A stretch of 17,638 nt of DNA from NCBI GenBank assembly GCA_004151065.3, contig NWUY0300061224.1:27117-44754 (forward strand), read 5' to 3'. The notes under the pieces were generated by a model. That model saw only the letters and a program-made list of their open reading frames with translations, did no database searches and was not told where the DNA came from. The stretch is from Larix sibirica (taxonomy: Eukaryota > Streptophyta > Pinopsida > Pinales > Pinaceae). Below, piece after piece: positions 1 through 8,399 of the stretch. The position numbers and the translations under genes were made by a program. How positions within the stretch are numbered: the first letter of the stretch is position 1; each line of letters starts with the position of its first letter.

Positions 1-555
1 ATTTTGATATGTAGTTATTTGTTGTAGCATGAAATTGTTTGGACTCTTCAGGCCATTTGGAGCCTCTTTATTAAAGTATTTTGGGTTAGATATGGATTGC
101 ACTCGATGTTCTATGAAGAGACCTCCCCCCACCCTCTATTTGCCTCACACCATCTTAATTGAGCATTTGTGAGCATTTGGAGGTTTTGGAGCAAAATTAC
201 AGATTGAGCAATTAGAGGTTTTGGAGCTTGTTGGGCAATATTCTTGGACTATTTGTGGTGGAATTGACATCTAATTGAGGAGGCTACAACCTAACTTGAA
301 GGAGTTGATGTCCATTTCATTATTACTTCTGTCCATTGAGTTGTTTTGATGATTGTTTCCTCAACTTTCCATTGTTCCAATCCAACAATCAATTTTCTAG
401 ATATGCTAACAACCTTAAATGAGTCAAATCTACCCCTGCAACTAATGTAAATATTGTAGCCTTGTAGGCATATCGTGTTTTTTTCTAGACTCTATAGGCC
501 ATTTAAAGCCTTGTTGATTATGTATTTTCAATTTTTATTCAGATATGTATTACAC
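1..555. other. A+T-rich intergenic DNA, no gene seen
   Basis: No credible open frame or RNA gene is visible. Two stretches (about 21-110 and about 455-556) resemble each other loosely: both carry a TGTAG...GACTCT..AGGCCATTT..AGCC core followed by an AGATATG..TT(G/A)CACT block. They are probably an old, diverged direct repeat about 440 bp apart. The second copy contains the target site used by the retroposed unit that starts at 556. Confidence 0.5.
541..555. repeat. Target-site duplication, left copy
   Basis: AGATATGTATTACAC is identical to 1924-1938 and abuts the T run of the minus-strand retro-unit. The perfect match over 15 bp is the main proof of its retroposition. Confidence 0.75.
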
Positions 556-1923
556 TTTTTTTGTAAGTCACGCTACATTATATTATATCAGAAAAAACAT
601 TACATCTGCTAGCTGGCAATTGTGCATTCAAATCACCAGTATAGCCCACCAACTCAAACCATAGTTTCAAACTAGTAGCAGAATGATAACATGCCCAACA
701 AAAAAGCTTCTAAAGCTTGAACCAAAACATGAGACTACCCAAGCCCCAACCATACTTAGACCACCCTAAAGGCTTGAATATGCCAAGACAAAACATGACA
801 CTATATAAAATCTAGTACATCCATGAACGCATAACTAAAAAAAGACAAAAATATAGCGAACATGCCAATTCCAATATCGACTTTAGATCTATCCAAGAGG
901 AGGAGAAGTATCCAAAGGGCGCACATAATCCAAGACTGGAGGTGCATCAAGCGCACGAGCAGAGAGAAAAATGGGGGCACTGAGCAAAACTACGTCTCAA
1001 GGAAACTAGAGACTCACCTGCCTCCTGCGCTCAAGGCACTCAAATATTGAAACCAAATTATCCATTCTCTCATCAGATAGCTCCATTTTATATTTGAGAT
1101 TCATCGCATCCTTCCTAGTATCAAAGAGGAAATTCATGTGCTCTTTAGAAGAGTACCCAACCAAGGGCAGTTGCACAATCTCAAATAGAAACATTATCTT
1201 CTCGATTGCCCATAGTATTCTCCATACGTGTGCCAACTTGGGAGAGGCTTCCATTCTGATTGGAAGGAAGAGCAGTTGTAGGAGGAACATAATTGTTGCG
1301 GTAGCCCAAAGAGTTGCCCATATCATCGAACCATTCAACCAAGCATCTCCATCCATATTCATCGCTATTGTTGTCATGCGCGTTCATATTTCCTTATGTG
1401 CTAGAAGAGGATAGCACAGAGGGATGCCCTAATGACTGAGAGGTGAGAACATCGTTTCCAGAAGAAGCATGAAAGGTTGGGCGACAACCAAAATCCCGTC
1501 ACGAGCGACCTTTGAGACGAATATTAGGCATGTAATCCTCAAACAAAGCCCTCCAAATTTGCAAATATGCATTTCCATTCAAGTGATCCCCTGAGATATA
1601 CCACTGAAAATCCTTCATATTCGTGCAAGTGCAGTAGCCACAAGCAAGAGTTAAAGAGGAAATGAAAGAAGCGTCCTTGAGCCAGAAAATCGACATATGA
1701 AAGGAGATGATTGTACTAGGAGCAATCATCTCATCCACTAAGGTCTGAGTGAGACCATCACCACTGCAACGACCGAAGGTAATAAATACATGTGGATTTT
1801 AATATAGCTCAGTTCATCTTCATTGATGACCATCCACGTGGGGCAGCTATTGATGCCATCTGCCCATACACATTGTACAAGAGCCGCCATTAATCCTAAG
1901 ACAATAACACCCTATCCGAGGGT
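556..1923 (-). mobile_element. LINE-mobilised retro-unit with poly(A) tail and 15-bp TSD
   Basis: The sequence shows a perfect 15-bp direct repeat, AGATATGTATTACAC, at 541-555 and 1924-1938. The unit between them ends on the minus strand with ATATAATGT, then GACTTAC, then seven A (T run 556-562). A short TSD plus a 3' oligo(A) is the signature of target-primed reverse transcription by a LINE. The unit is 1368 bp, with a decayed reading frame in its 5' two thirds (see 1006-1804) and an untranslated 3' part (563-1005). Known: LINEs can mobilise their own truncated RNA, SINEs or host mRNAs. No RT is visible here, so it is either a non-autonomous element or a processed pseudogene; I cannot tell which. 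The A+T-rich 3' end resembles those of the units at 13086 and 16186. Confidence 0.75.
1006..1804 (-). pseudogene. Decayed coding sequence inside retro-unit, unrecognised protein
   Basis: Reading the minus strand from about 1804, one frame runs through PHVFITFGRCSGDGL, then WLKDASFISSLTLACGYC and IWRALFEDYMPNIRLKGRS. A TGA at 1499-1501 (probably a former CGA) interrupts it, it continues as RDFGCRPTFHASSG, meets a TAA near 1394, and goes on to NNSDEYGWRCLVEWFDDMG. Near 1182-1205 the frame slips by one and finishes with a hydrophilic, helix-prone tail (KEHMNFLFDTRKDAMNLKYK, then SDERMDNLVSIFECLERRRQ) and a stop at 1006. A further stretch upstream (about 1890-1810, another frame) includes TWMVINEDEL and may be the N-terminal part. 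That gives roughly 260-300 codons with at least two stops and one or two frameshifts. I do not recognise the family. The smooth change from mixed to charged, helical sequence suggests a real ancestral protein. Confidence 0.5.
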
Positions 1924-2058
1924 AGATATGTATTACACCTAGTGCCATTTTGAATTTTTAATATATATATTTTGCATATTTTGCATATCCGAGGGTAGAT
2001 ATGTATCACACTTGGTGCCATTTTGAATTTTTAATATATATATTTTGCATATTTTGTC
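1915..2058. repeat. 73-bp tandem duplication, two copies
   Basis: Copies at 1915-1987 and 1988-2058 share TCCGAGGGTAGATATGTAT and the whole of the following A+T-rich block, with only a few mismatches. The first nine bases of each copy (TCCGAGGGT) are the 5' terminus of the retro-unit and the rest is flanking target DNA, so the duplication is younger than the insertion. Confidence 0.85.
1924..1938. repeat. Target-site duplication, right copy
   Basis: Identical to 541-555 and marks the 5' boundary of the minus-strand retro-unit. A slightly changed third copy (AGATATGTATCACAC) lies at 1997-2011 because this junction was later included in a 73-bp tandem duplication. Confidence 0.75.
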
Positions 2059-2059
2059 T

Positions 2060-2820
2060 ATGGTTTGCAAATCTTTAAAATAATTTTTTTCCCATGAAAA
2101 TTTGGATATTTTATGTGTTTTTAAAAAAACAAGTTATTGAAATCAAATTGATTGTCAAGTCCAAGCTGAGTTGACTCTCAATTGATTTTGAATCCGAGTC
2201 CAAGATTTAGAACATTGCTAGATACTATTAACAATCCTTCATTCTTTACTATTTTTGAGAAATTTTGATTTATTATTAGACTTTAGTCGATTTCATCGTT
2301 TTAACTTCTTTGTGTTCATTATTGAGTACAAACTTCAACATCTATTGCATCATCTTTTACAAATTTGAAATTTTTATTTTTTAATGGTTCCGTATCATTT
2401 ACAAATTTGAGATTTAATGATAGTTCAAAAAAAATTAATCATTCAAATTCATTTACAAATTTGAAATTTGAATTTTGATGTACATCACATAATGATGAAT
2501 TTAATTTTTGTTTTTACATGGTAATAGTTATTTTGGGGATTTATCACTTTTATATTTTAAATTAATTTCATGCCCCCATGCTCTCCAGCCTGCAAAATCT
2601 GTGGAACGGTCCTTTTATTATCTCCTTGGACTTTCTTGTTGAAGAAGGACCAACAATGGATTATTTAAATTTTATTATCTTTCACCAAGTGATTCTCAAC
2701 AAACACATGAACAAGGATTTATCAATCATTCATTGATTATGAAATAGAAATACATCAAAACACAAATCGTAGCACATAGAATTTAATGTGTAGACTCTTT
2801 CAAGAGATTTAGAAATGTAT
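2060..2820. other. A+T-rich DNA, no gene; short ATTTACAAATTTGA repeats
   Basis: No coding or RNA signal is visible. The motif TTACAAATTTGA(A/G)ATTT occurs three times, near 2357, 2397 and 2453, with diverged spacers. It looks like a degraded local repeat. Confidence 0.5.
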
Positions 2821-2975
2821 GTAGGTACCCAACCTAATGAAGACACCAATCCATTTAGCTGAGCACCAACTCAACAAGATGTATAGGCACCCACCTACTA
2901 GAAACACTGATATCCTTAGCTTAACAGCAACTCAACAAGATCTGTAAGCACCAACCTACTGAAAAAACAAGTAGA
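2820..2975. repeat. About 61-bp imperfect tandem repeat, 2.5 copies
   Basis: Units begin near 2820, 2881 and 2942. They share (A/G)GCACC(C/A)AACCTACT and CAACTCAACAAGAT, with many substitutions between. It is an old tandem array in gene-free DNA, with no coding potential. Confidence 0.6.
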
Positions 2976-3029
2976 ATAACATTGATATAATCACCTCGAA
3001 CTTTGCTTTATAACCGACTCTGTATCAAC

Positions 3030-3240
3030 TGTCAAAACTGCCATATGATCACCTCAAATATATGCCATAATCATCCCTATATCAACCCTCAAAATTGTCG
3101 TATAATCACTTCAAAATATGTGCCATGATCATCTTAAAATATGCGCCATAATCAACTTCAAATATGCGCCATAATCAGCTTCAAATCTACTCAATAATAA
3201 GCTCCAAATCTACTTCATAATAAACTCTAATCCTTCCTCT
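3030..3240. repeat. Degenerate 22-24-bp minisatellite
   Basis: Roughly nine units follow the pattern ATATGCGCCATAATCA.CTTCAA. The clearest are around 3118-3185. The outer units near 3040 and 3190-3235 are strongly diverged. No function is visible. Confidence 0.65.
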
Positions 3241-3360
3241 CCACAAGGTGCGCCTCCTCATTTAGAAAGCCTTATAAAACCTCAAGAAAACATCTTCAAA
3301 AACCTTAGAAAACCTTCAAGTGAACATTTCAAATACCCTTACAAGTGCTCCTTTTAACAC

Positions 3361-3404
3361 TAGGTGTGCACTTCTAAGACTCTCTTCTTAGAAGTGCACA
3401 CCTA
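3361..3404. repeat. Perfect 19-bp-arm hairpin with 6-nt loop
   Basis: The left arm TAGGTGTGCACTTCTAAGA (3361-3379) and right arm TCTTAGAAGTGCACACCTA (3386-3404) are exact reverse complements around CTCTCT. The flanks do not pair. It contains no oligo(T) run that would make it a terminator, and the stem is shorter than that of a usual plant miRNA precursor. It could be a snap-back template-switch product or the remains of a small foldback element. Confidence 0.9.
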
Positions 3405-4100
3405 TTTTAGGTAACCTAACATTGTTTGATATCTTGGCAGGAATGACCCAACGCTTTGACAGGGCTATTTTAACACTTCAGATTTCCCCAATCCTATGGA
3501 GTTAGAAGGAAAGGTTTCAAAATAAACTTTTCAACCACACCCATCTAAACTAAATGTTCATAAAAAAGGCTTCAAAGAGTCAGGCATCCAAACTGGGCAT
3601 CAAGTCCAAAAATGCCCATCTACAATTTTCGTCTTTGACATCAATGACAGCAACATATTCATCTTGGACATTGTAATCTCTCGCATCGTCTTTAACGTCA
3701 ATAACATCAATATTTCCAACACTTTCTTACTGAAGAAGAACAACATAGGATAACTATTGTTGGGAACTATAAAGACAACTTTAGAATTAAAGAGGAAAAA
3801 GACGATCTTGTTTGGTCTAAGAACTCTGTAGCGTTGTTGAGAAATTTCCAAATTTACTATAAATTGGATGAAGGGATCTGGTCTAAGAACCTGTGCAGCG
3901 TTGTTGAGAAATTTCCAAATTTATTATAAATTGTATGAAGGGGATTTTACAACTGTAATTTCCAACTAAAGCATGTTTTTTATGAGTTCATCAAAAGTCA
4001 CTTATTTGCAAATTTGTTTATAGAAAAAGGAGCAACATTTCTAATTCAATATCAAAATTGGGTGTGCAGATAGCTAGGTCGAGGTACTAAATTCTGATGA
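3405..4100. other. Gene-free A+T-rich DNA
   Basis: The open frames here (for example minus 3600-3851) are low-complexity and match no family I know. The only structure is the tandem duplication at 3813-3943. Confidence 0.45.
3813..3943. repeat. 66-bp tandem duplication, two copies
   Basis: Copies at 3813-3878 and 3879-3943 share TGGTCTAAGAAC and TTGTTGAGAAATTTCCAAAT, and both end in GATGAAGGG or TATGAAGGG. They are nearly identical, so the event is fairly recent. Confidence 0.85.
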
Positions 4101-4103
4101 TTG

Positions 4104-4400
4104 TTTTTTGTAACCTGTAATATGTAGTACATTAGGTCTAATTTACAAAATATGATACAGATATTGCTTTCACAGTTTTGCTGAATGGACAGTTATGATG
4201 ATATAGTTTTTAAATTCTTTTTTGAACCTGTAATATGTAACATAAGATCTTATTTCTGATAATACACAGTTTGAGTGGAAGATCTTATTGCTTTCACGGC
4301 TTTGTGACCGACAACTATATGATATAGTTTTTAATTATTTTTAACTTGTAATATGTAGCTTAAGATGTTATTTCGGAAAGATTTTGTTTCTTTTTCACAC
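4104..4400. repeat. Diverged 113-118-bp tandem repeat, three copies
   Basis: Each unit starts with AAC(C/T)TGTAATATGTA (at 4112, 4225 and 4343). The first two also share TTGCTTTCAC(A/G)G and end in GATATAGTTTTTAA. Related sequence (GATCTTATTTCTGA, TTATTGCTTACACAGTTTT) reappears at 7011-7052 on the far side of the LINE, which suggests that the LINE inserted into this array. Confidence 0.7.
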
Positions 4401-4467
4401 TAAAAAATACTATACTTGTTATTCCATATTGAAATCACAGTATACATAGAAATTTTGTCCCTCTGAT

Positions 4468-4541
4468 GTGTACCGACTTATACATCCTCATTCTTTGATG
4501 CTATGTGTACCGACTTATACATCCTCATTCTTTGATGCTAT
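4468..4541. repeat. 37-bp exact tandem duplication
   Basis: Copies at 4468-4504 and 4505-4541 are identical as read, beginning GTGTACCGACTTATACATCC and ending TTTGATGCTAT. Exact identity points to a recent event. Confidence 0.9.
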
Positions 4542-4651
4542 CAGGTATTATAACTTACATAAACTCATTGTAATTACTCTATTCTACCTGTTCTAATAAC
4601 CAAATAACCATAACTCAGCGATATTTGCAGTATGTTTTATCATATGGAAAC

Positions 4652-4782
4652 TGATTTCCTGTACCATCTTATTCCAGCATTCCCCACTAATTATAGCAAG
4701 GGGACCAGCATGTGACCAGGAGTAAGATGATTTCCTGTACCATCTTATTCCAGCATTCCCCACTATTTATAGCAAGGGGACC
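4652..4782. repeat. 76-bp tandem duplication, second copy interrupted
   Basis: TGATTTCCTGTACCATCTTA starts at 4652 and again at 4728, and both copies run through GCATTCCCCACTA and ATAGCAAGGGGACC. The tail of copy 1 (CAGCATGTGACCA) is missing after copy 2 but reappears at about 4841-4853. Either about 58 bp was inserted into copy 2, or the source lay there. Confidence 0.8.
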
Positions 4783-5079
4783 GATTCCTGCATTACATAA
4801 CCCAGCAGTTGCGTGCATCCCCTCGAAAACTGTAGTAAACCAGCATGTGACCACTCCATGTGTGGGAGATGTCTGCAATTTCTCCTGTGCAATATCATCT
4901 ACCAGGGCTCCAGATGTCACCTACTGTCCCAATTAAATATCCGATGTATGTACTCCTGCGTCTAATCAAACTGTAACAGGATAGGAAAATTGGGGTCCAC
5001 GATGTCTTAACCATATCTACCAACTCCAGTGACTGGACCTATATAGAGCCCAGTGACCAAAGTCAACGAAGAAAGCAAA

Positions 5080-5173
5080 GTGCTATGAAATTAATAGAAG
5101 TCCAAAGAGTCCTCACACAGCATTGAGTGCTATAAAATTAATAGAAGTCCAAAGAGCCCTCACACAGCATTCT
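5080..5173. repeat. 47-bp tandem duplication in LINE 3' region
   Basis: Copies at 5080-5126 and 5127-5173 share GTGCTAT(G/A)AAATTAATAG and the following CCTCACACAGCATT, with about two mismatches. They lie just beyond the RNase H end of the LINE, in its presumed 3' untranslated region. Confidence 0.88.
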
Positions 5174-5189
5174 ATTAGCGCTCCAGCGT

Positions 5190-5630
5190 TGATAGTGAAT
5201 AATCCCCACCTGTTTTGACAATCTGTTTGCCTCCTCGTTGTAACTCCTTGGAACGTGGATGTAGTGGATAGTCTGAAATAGTGCCTGTAGTCCTTTGATG
5301 TGGGTTTTCCATCCCTCCTATATTGATACTCTGATATCGGACTTTAGTTGTGCTCATTCCAAAATAACCAACAAATCACCCACCACTATCAAGTCCCTTA
5401 TCTACTTTGTATTCGCAAATAGTAAGAGCATTGCCAATCCCAAAAGTTCACTTCTAGTATTAGTTCCACTCCTGCAGCCAATTCTCAATCTAAACAAGTT
5501 ATTGACGTCCACTCTCAACAATACACTAGCTCCAGAAATCTCACCATCAAATTGGGAGGAGCCACCGAAAAACCCAATCAATAGGTTTGTGTGTTTAATT
5601 GTAGGTAGCCGCACTCTGTGCTCTGTCACT
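5190..5630 (-). pseudogene. LINE C-terminal RNase H domain, decayed
   Basis: The minus strand reads GFFGGSSQ, then DGEISGASVLLRVD, GTNTRSELLGLAMLL, LIVVGDLLVILE, EGWKTHIKGLQALFQTIH and IHVPRSYNEEANRLSKQVG. This is the plant retrotransposon RNase H layout. The conserved E (SEL) and the second D (VVGD) remain. The first catalytic D (normally FFDG or FDGAS) reads G in FFGG, and the last (normally N..AD.LS) reads N in EEANRLS. Three in-frame TAG or TGA codons interrupt it. Function would be removal of RNA from the RNA:DNA hybrid; this copy cannot do so. Identification is firm from the motif series. Confidence 0.82.
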
Positions 5631-5739
5631 AGTAACTACCTTTGTTTTGTGGTGTCTCCTCCAAGACTCCAGTGCCTGCAAAGAAATTGAGGCTCTATGT
5701 CCTATAATATCTTCAAATATAATCATGTTCCTGTGATGT

Positions 5740-5985
5740 ACCACATAACAAAACACCAATAAAGCCACCCATTTGAAACGAGAACCTACAGTTTATAAAG
5801 AGAAATGAAGTCTCACCATCCCAACAGCAATGTACACACCTTCCTGGGCCTATGTAGCCCTCCTTTTGAGAACCTCCCAAGTCAGTACTTTATTGTGAAT
5901 AATTAGAAGCCATTCAAAACATTTTAGCTTATAAGGACATTGCCAATTCCAAAGCCATCTGGTCCACCAAGGAACATCCCCATCT
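5740..5985 (-). pseudogene. LINE zf-RVT zinc-binding linker, decayed
   Basis: WTRWLWNWQCPYKLKCFEWL and NKVLTWEVLKRR (about 5976-5868) match the P.K...F.WL...n.v.T...L.rR signature of the zf-RVT domain, which joins RT to RNase H in plant LINEs. After a frame change the zinc-knuckle part reads RCVHCCWDGETSFLFINC, with the paired C..C and the terminal C in place but S where H is normal. The domain is thought to help bind the RNA template. A longer upstream open stretch (6237-5929) is a mixture of the spacer and the start of this domain. Confidence 0.75.
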
Positions 5986-6439
5986 GATTGCTCCCACATC
6001 AACAAATCGTCCGAAAAGGCAGTCTTCGTCTTCATTGAGTAGTAAGCCTGAGCGCTTAATCATTCTCACATATGCGTCCCATTCCTGTCCCAGTTCATCC
6101 CCCAGCTTCCTTCTCGCTCCAAGTGAAACCTGTGCCAGAACAAAAAAGCCTCTATACCACAGAGCACAAAGCAAATTATGTGCAATTGAGGGATTCTCCA
6201 TATCTATACACCGGGGTACACCTATGGGGGGCAACATCCAATTCTATCTTTATCTCCATCCCCACAAAGGGCTCTCTTCCCACACAGACTTGTAGTCAAT
6301 TCCCCCACCTCCAGACTAACCAGTTTAATACAACCGTCGACACCTTAGTGAATCCCCTCCAAACATTTGACGCTTTATGTGTTCTGTAGCTTGTTTCGGA
6401 TCCATTCCACCACCATGCCATTCATCATATATTTCTTCT

Positions 6440-6962
6440 CTATCACTTAGCTTCAGAGCCCCCTTCTAAAGAGACACCTCCAAAGGTTCTTAGCCATGAG
6501 GACAGTTCCAAACTTAAAGATATTGTTAATGCCCTAACCCCAAATAGTTTTTAGTCTAACTAGTGCTTCCCAAGCTGTTAAGTGGATTTTCTGCTTATCT
6601 GGGAAACTTACCCAAAGAAAATGGAAACATTTTCTAAATTATCTAGTCCAAAATTGAGTTGGGGATATCTGCAAGGGACATCCAGTAAACTGGCAAGTTA
6701 TCAAGAACTGACTTAACAAGTAACAACCTCCCCCCCTCCCCCCTAAAGAAAGAATTATTTGGCATCAACAACCCAGTCTTCCATCCACCTTCTTGACTAG
6801 CCAGTGCCAGGCAGCCACCCTGTATCGATTTGGCTTAAGGAAGTAGCCAAGATATTTGAACCCTCCTTCCAAAACAGTTACTTTATAGGGGAGCATCTCC
6901 TGTAAAGGTTCAGTAAAGTCTTCCCTAACACCACGAGTAAAGAAACCAGATTTTAAACCATA
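6440..6962 (-). pseudogene. LINE reverse transcriptase, C-terminal fragment
   Basis: The first frame starts YGLKSGFFTRG at 6962. It reads through FKYLGYFLKPNRYRVAAW (about 6861-6808), where LINE RTs usually have a YLG(V/I)PL motif, and stops at a TGA after GRLGC. A shifted frame then gives LLLVKSVLDNLPVYWMSLAD and PNSILD (about 6729-6655). Another gives KIHLTAWEALVRLKTIWG and GTVLMAKNLWRCLFRRG (about 6595-6460), matching the usual K...W..vc.pK..GGLGi...N.ALLaKW.WR pattern. The order and spacing of these motifs are diagnostic of LINE RT thumb sequence. It is non-functional: the polymerase core is absent and several stops and frameshifts are present. Confidence 0.8.
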
Positions 6963-7154
6963 CCTATAGGGTCTTGTGTGGCTTGCACAGTAAGGTCTTA
7001 TTGCTTTTTCGAGATCTTATTTCTGAAAGGTTTATTGCTTACACAGTTTTAATCGTTGCTTTCTCATATGAGATCCAAATAGCTGATGTTAAACTTAAAA
7101 AGAACATGAATGTCAAAAAGGATTTTACATAATAAATCTGATCTCAAAGCTACG

Positions 7155-7230
7155 ACATTATTAACATTGCCAATGCTCCTGTCCCCTACAACATTATTAA
7201 CATTGCCGCATTATTAACATTGCCAATGCT
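7155..7230. repeat. ACATTATTAACATTGCC, three copies
   Basis: The 16-17-bp motif occurs at 7155, 7191 and 7208. Copies 1 and 3 are both followed by AATGCTC. This is a slippage-type local duplication. Confidence 0.8.
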
Positions 7231-7518
7231 CTCCGGTAGACCAATTGACAACTGCAAGTTGTATAGACAATAGAGGTCATAGGTCCAAACCTAAACTTAA
7301 CTGTGGCTCATGTTTGGGGCTGTGTGGGTTCATCAAAAATTAAGTGGTAGTGGACAAGATTCAGCCCCATATCACACAAGCACAATATTGTCTCAACTCC
7401 ACTATAATCATCCAACATTTAAAGCCCATAGGGTGTAGAATAGATGGTGAAAAGATGTATTGTTAAGGCACTCCTTGTGTCAGCTTCAAAACTCCATAAG
7501 TACTAGCTTTAAAATAAA

Positions 7519-7690
7519 TAAATAAATTGCCTATGATCCTCTGGAAATTATGGAAAAAAAATTGCTATGGAAATGAGGGTAAATAAATTGCCTATGATCC
7601 TCTGGAAATTATGGAAAAAAAATTGCTATGGAAATGAGGAAAACAAATTGCAATTGATCTTCTGGAAATCACGGAAACACAATCGAGGGT
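7519..7690. repeat. 61-bp tandem duplication plus a diverged third copy
   Basis: 7519-7579 and 7580-7640 are almost identical (TAAATAAATTGCCTATGATC, then a shared TCTGGAAATTATGG and GCTATGGAAATGAGG). A third unit from about 7641 keeps AAATTGC.ATTGATC.TCTGGAAAT but has diverged. So an old duplication was followed by a recent one. Confidence 0.88.
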
Positions 7691-8279
7691 GAACTAAGTA
7701 ATTTATCACTCCCTTTCTGTAGATAAAGAGTGGATTATTTTTTTGCAGCGCTATGTCAGACAGTTGAAAATCAGAGACAGATATGAAAGAATAAAACAGA
7801 AATAAAGATTCAATACTTTTCTTACATGCAATTTGATGCGTGGACTGACCCAGTCAAAGGGCACTCTGGAATCAAGACGAAAAGTGAAATATCATTTCAG
7901 ATATATTTCGTTTAAGCTAACATGCAGCTTTTTTTTACTGATGGTTTACTTTTCACTTGGAAAGAATTAAAAACACTTTGGGAGGACAATTGATTGGAAT
8001 ATCAGGTTCAGCGCTTCCTTACACCACAGTTTTTTTAACGAGTAAACGTCGTTTGGGTCGACAAGGGTCCTTGTTATATCTATTCTATTGACTGAATCAG
8101 TAGGACCAGTTTATGTTAAAGGATTGGTCACCTATATGGTGGGTGACCAGAGAGGTTGGGTGCATGATGAGGGAGAGGGTGCTGTTACATTCCAGGAGAA
8201 AAACTATGCCACTAACGAATCTCCAGGAGCCATGGGTAATTCTGAGTATAATGACCATTCTCAAATGCTGTTCAAGCAT

Positions 8280-8314
8280 CTATTATATGTAACTTTACCC
8301 TCTATTATATGTAA
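8280..8314. repeat. CTATTATATGTAA duplicated at 22-bp spacing
   Basis: CTATTATATGTAA occurs at 8280-8292 and 8302-8314, with a short T/C-rich spacer (CTTTACCCT). Confidence 0.7.
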
Positions 8315-8399
8315 TTTTCCTATATACAAAAATAAAATTAAGTTTTTTTCAAAAATATACATTGCCCATGCTAGAAAACTTCATTAATAAATGAGACAA

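Larger units (their letters stand above)
4400..6962 (-). mobile_element. 5'-truncated, decayed LINE (L1-type) retrotransposon
   Basis: Reading the minus strand from 6962, the order is: RT C-terminal (thumb) region (about 6962-6440), zf-RVT linker (about 5985-5740), RNase H (about 5630-5190), then a presumed 3' untranslated region. This is the domain order of plant L1-clade elements that carry RNase H. The catalytic fingers and palm (the YxDD motif), the endonuclease and ORF1 are all absent, so the copy is 5'-truncated. Stops and frameshifts occur in each domain. The 3' boundary is not certain; 4400 is only where the flanking repeat array ends, and I found no clear oligo(A) or TSD. Confidence 0.75.
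6963..8080. other. Gene-free DNA beyond the LINE 5' truncation
   Basis: 7011-7052 resembles the repeat array at 4104-4400 and is probably the other side of the LINE target. The remainder has no coding or RNA signal apart from the short repeats listed separately. Confidence 0.45.

Noticed and set aside
1094-1414. Plus-strand open frame of 106 codons
   Set aside because: It is the antisense shadow of the decayed minus-strand coding sequence in the TSD-bounded unit.
4104-4110. T run before GTAACC considered as the poly(A) end of the LINE
   Set aside because: The same TTTTTTG-AACCTGTAATATG block recurs in the tandem array units, so it belongs to the array, not to an element end.
4687-4936. Overlapping frames on both strands in the presumed LINE 3' region
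   Set aside because: They span a tandem duplication and have no recognisable domain; LINE coding sequence ends near 5190.
8088-8387. Plus-strand frame with VTYMVGDQRGW, reminiscent of a phytocyanin N-terminal strand
   Set aside because: Only this short piece fits; the copper ligands and the rest of the domain are absent, and the frame ends in A+T-rich DNA.
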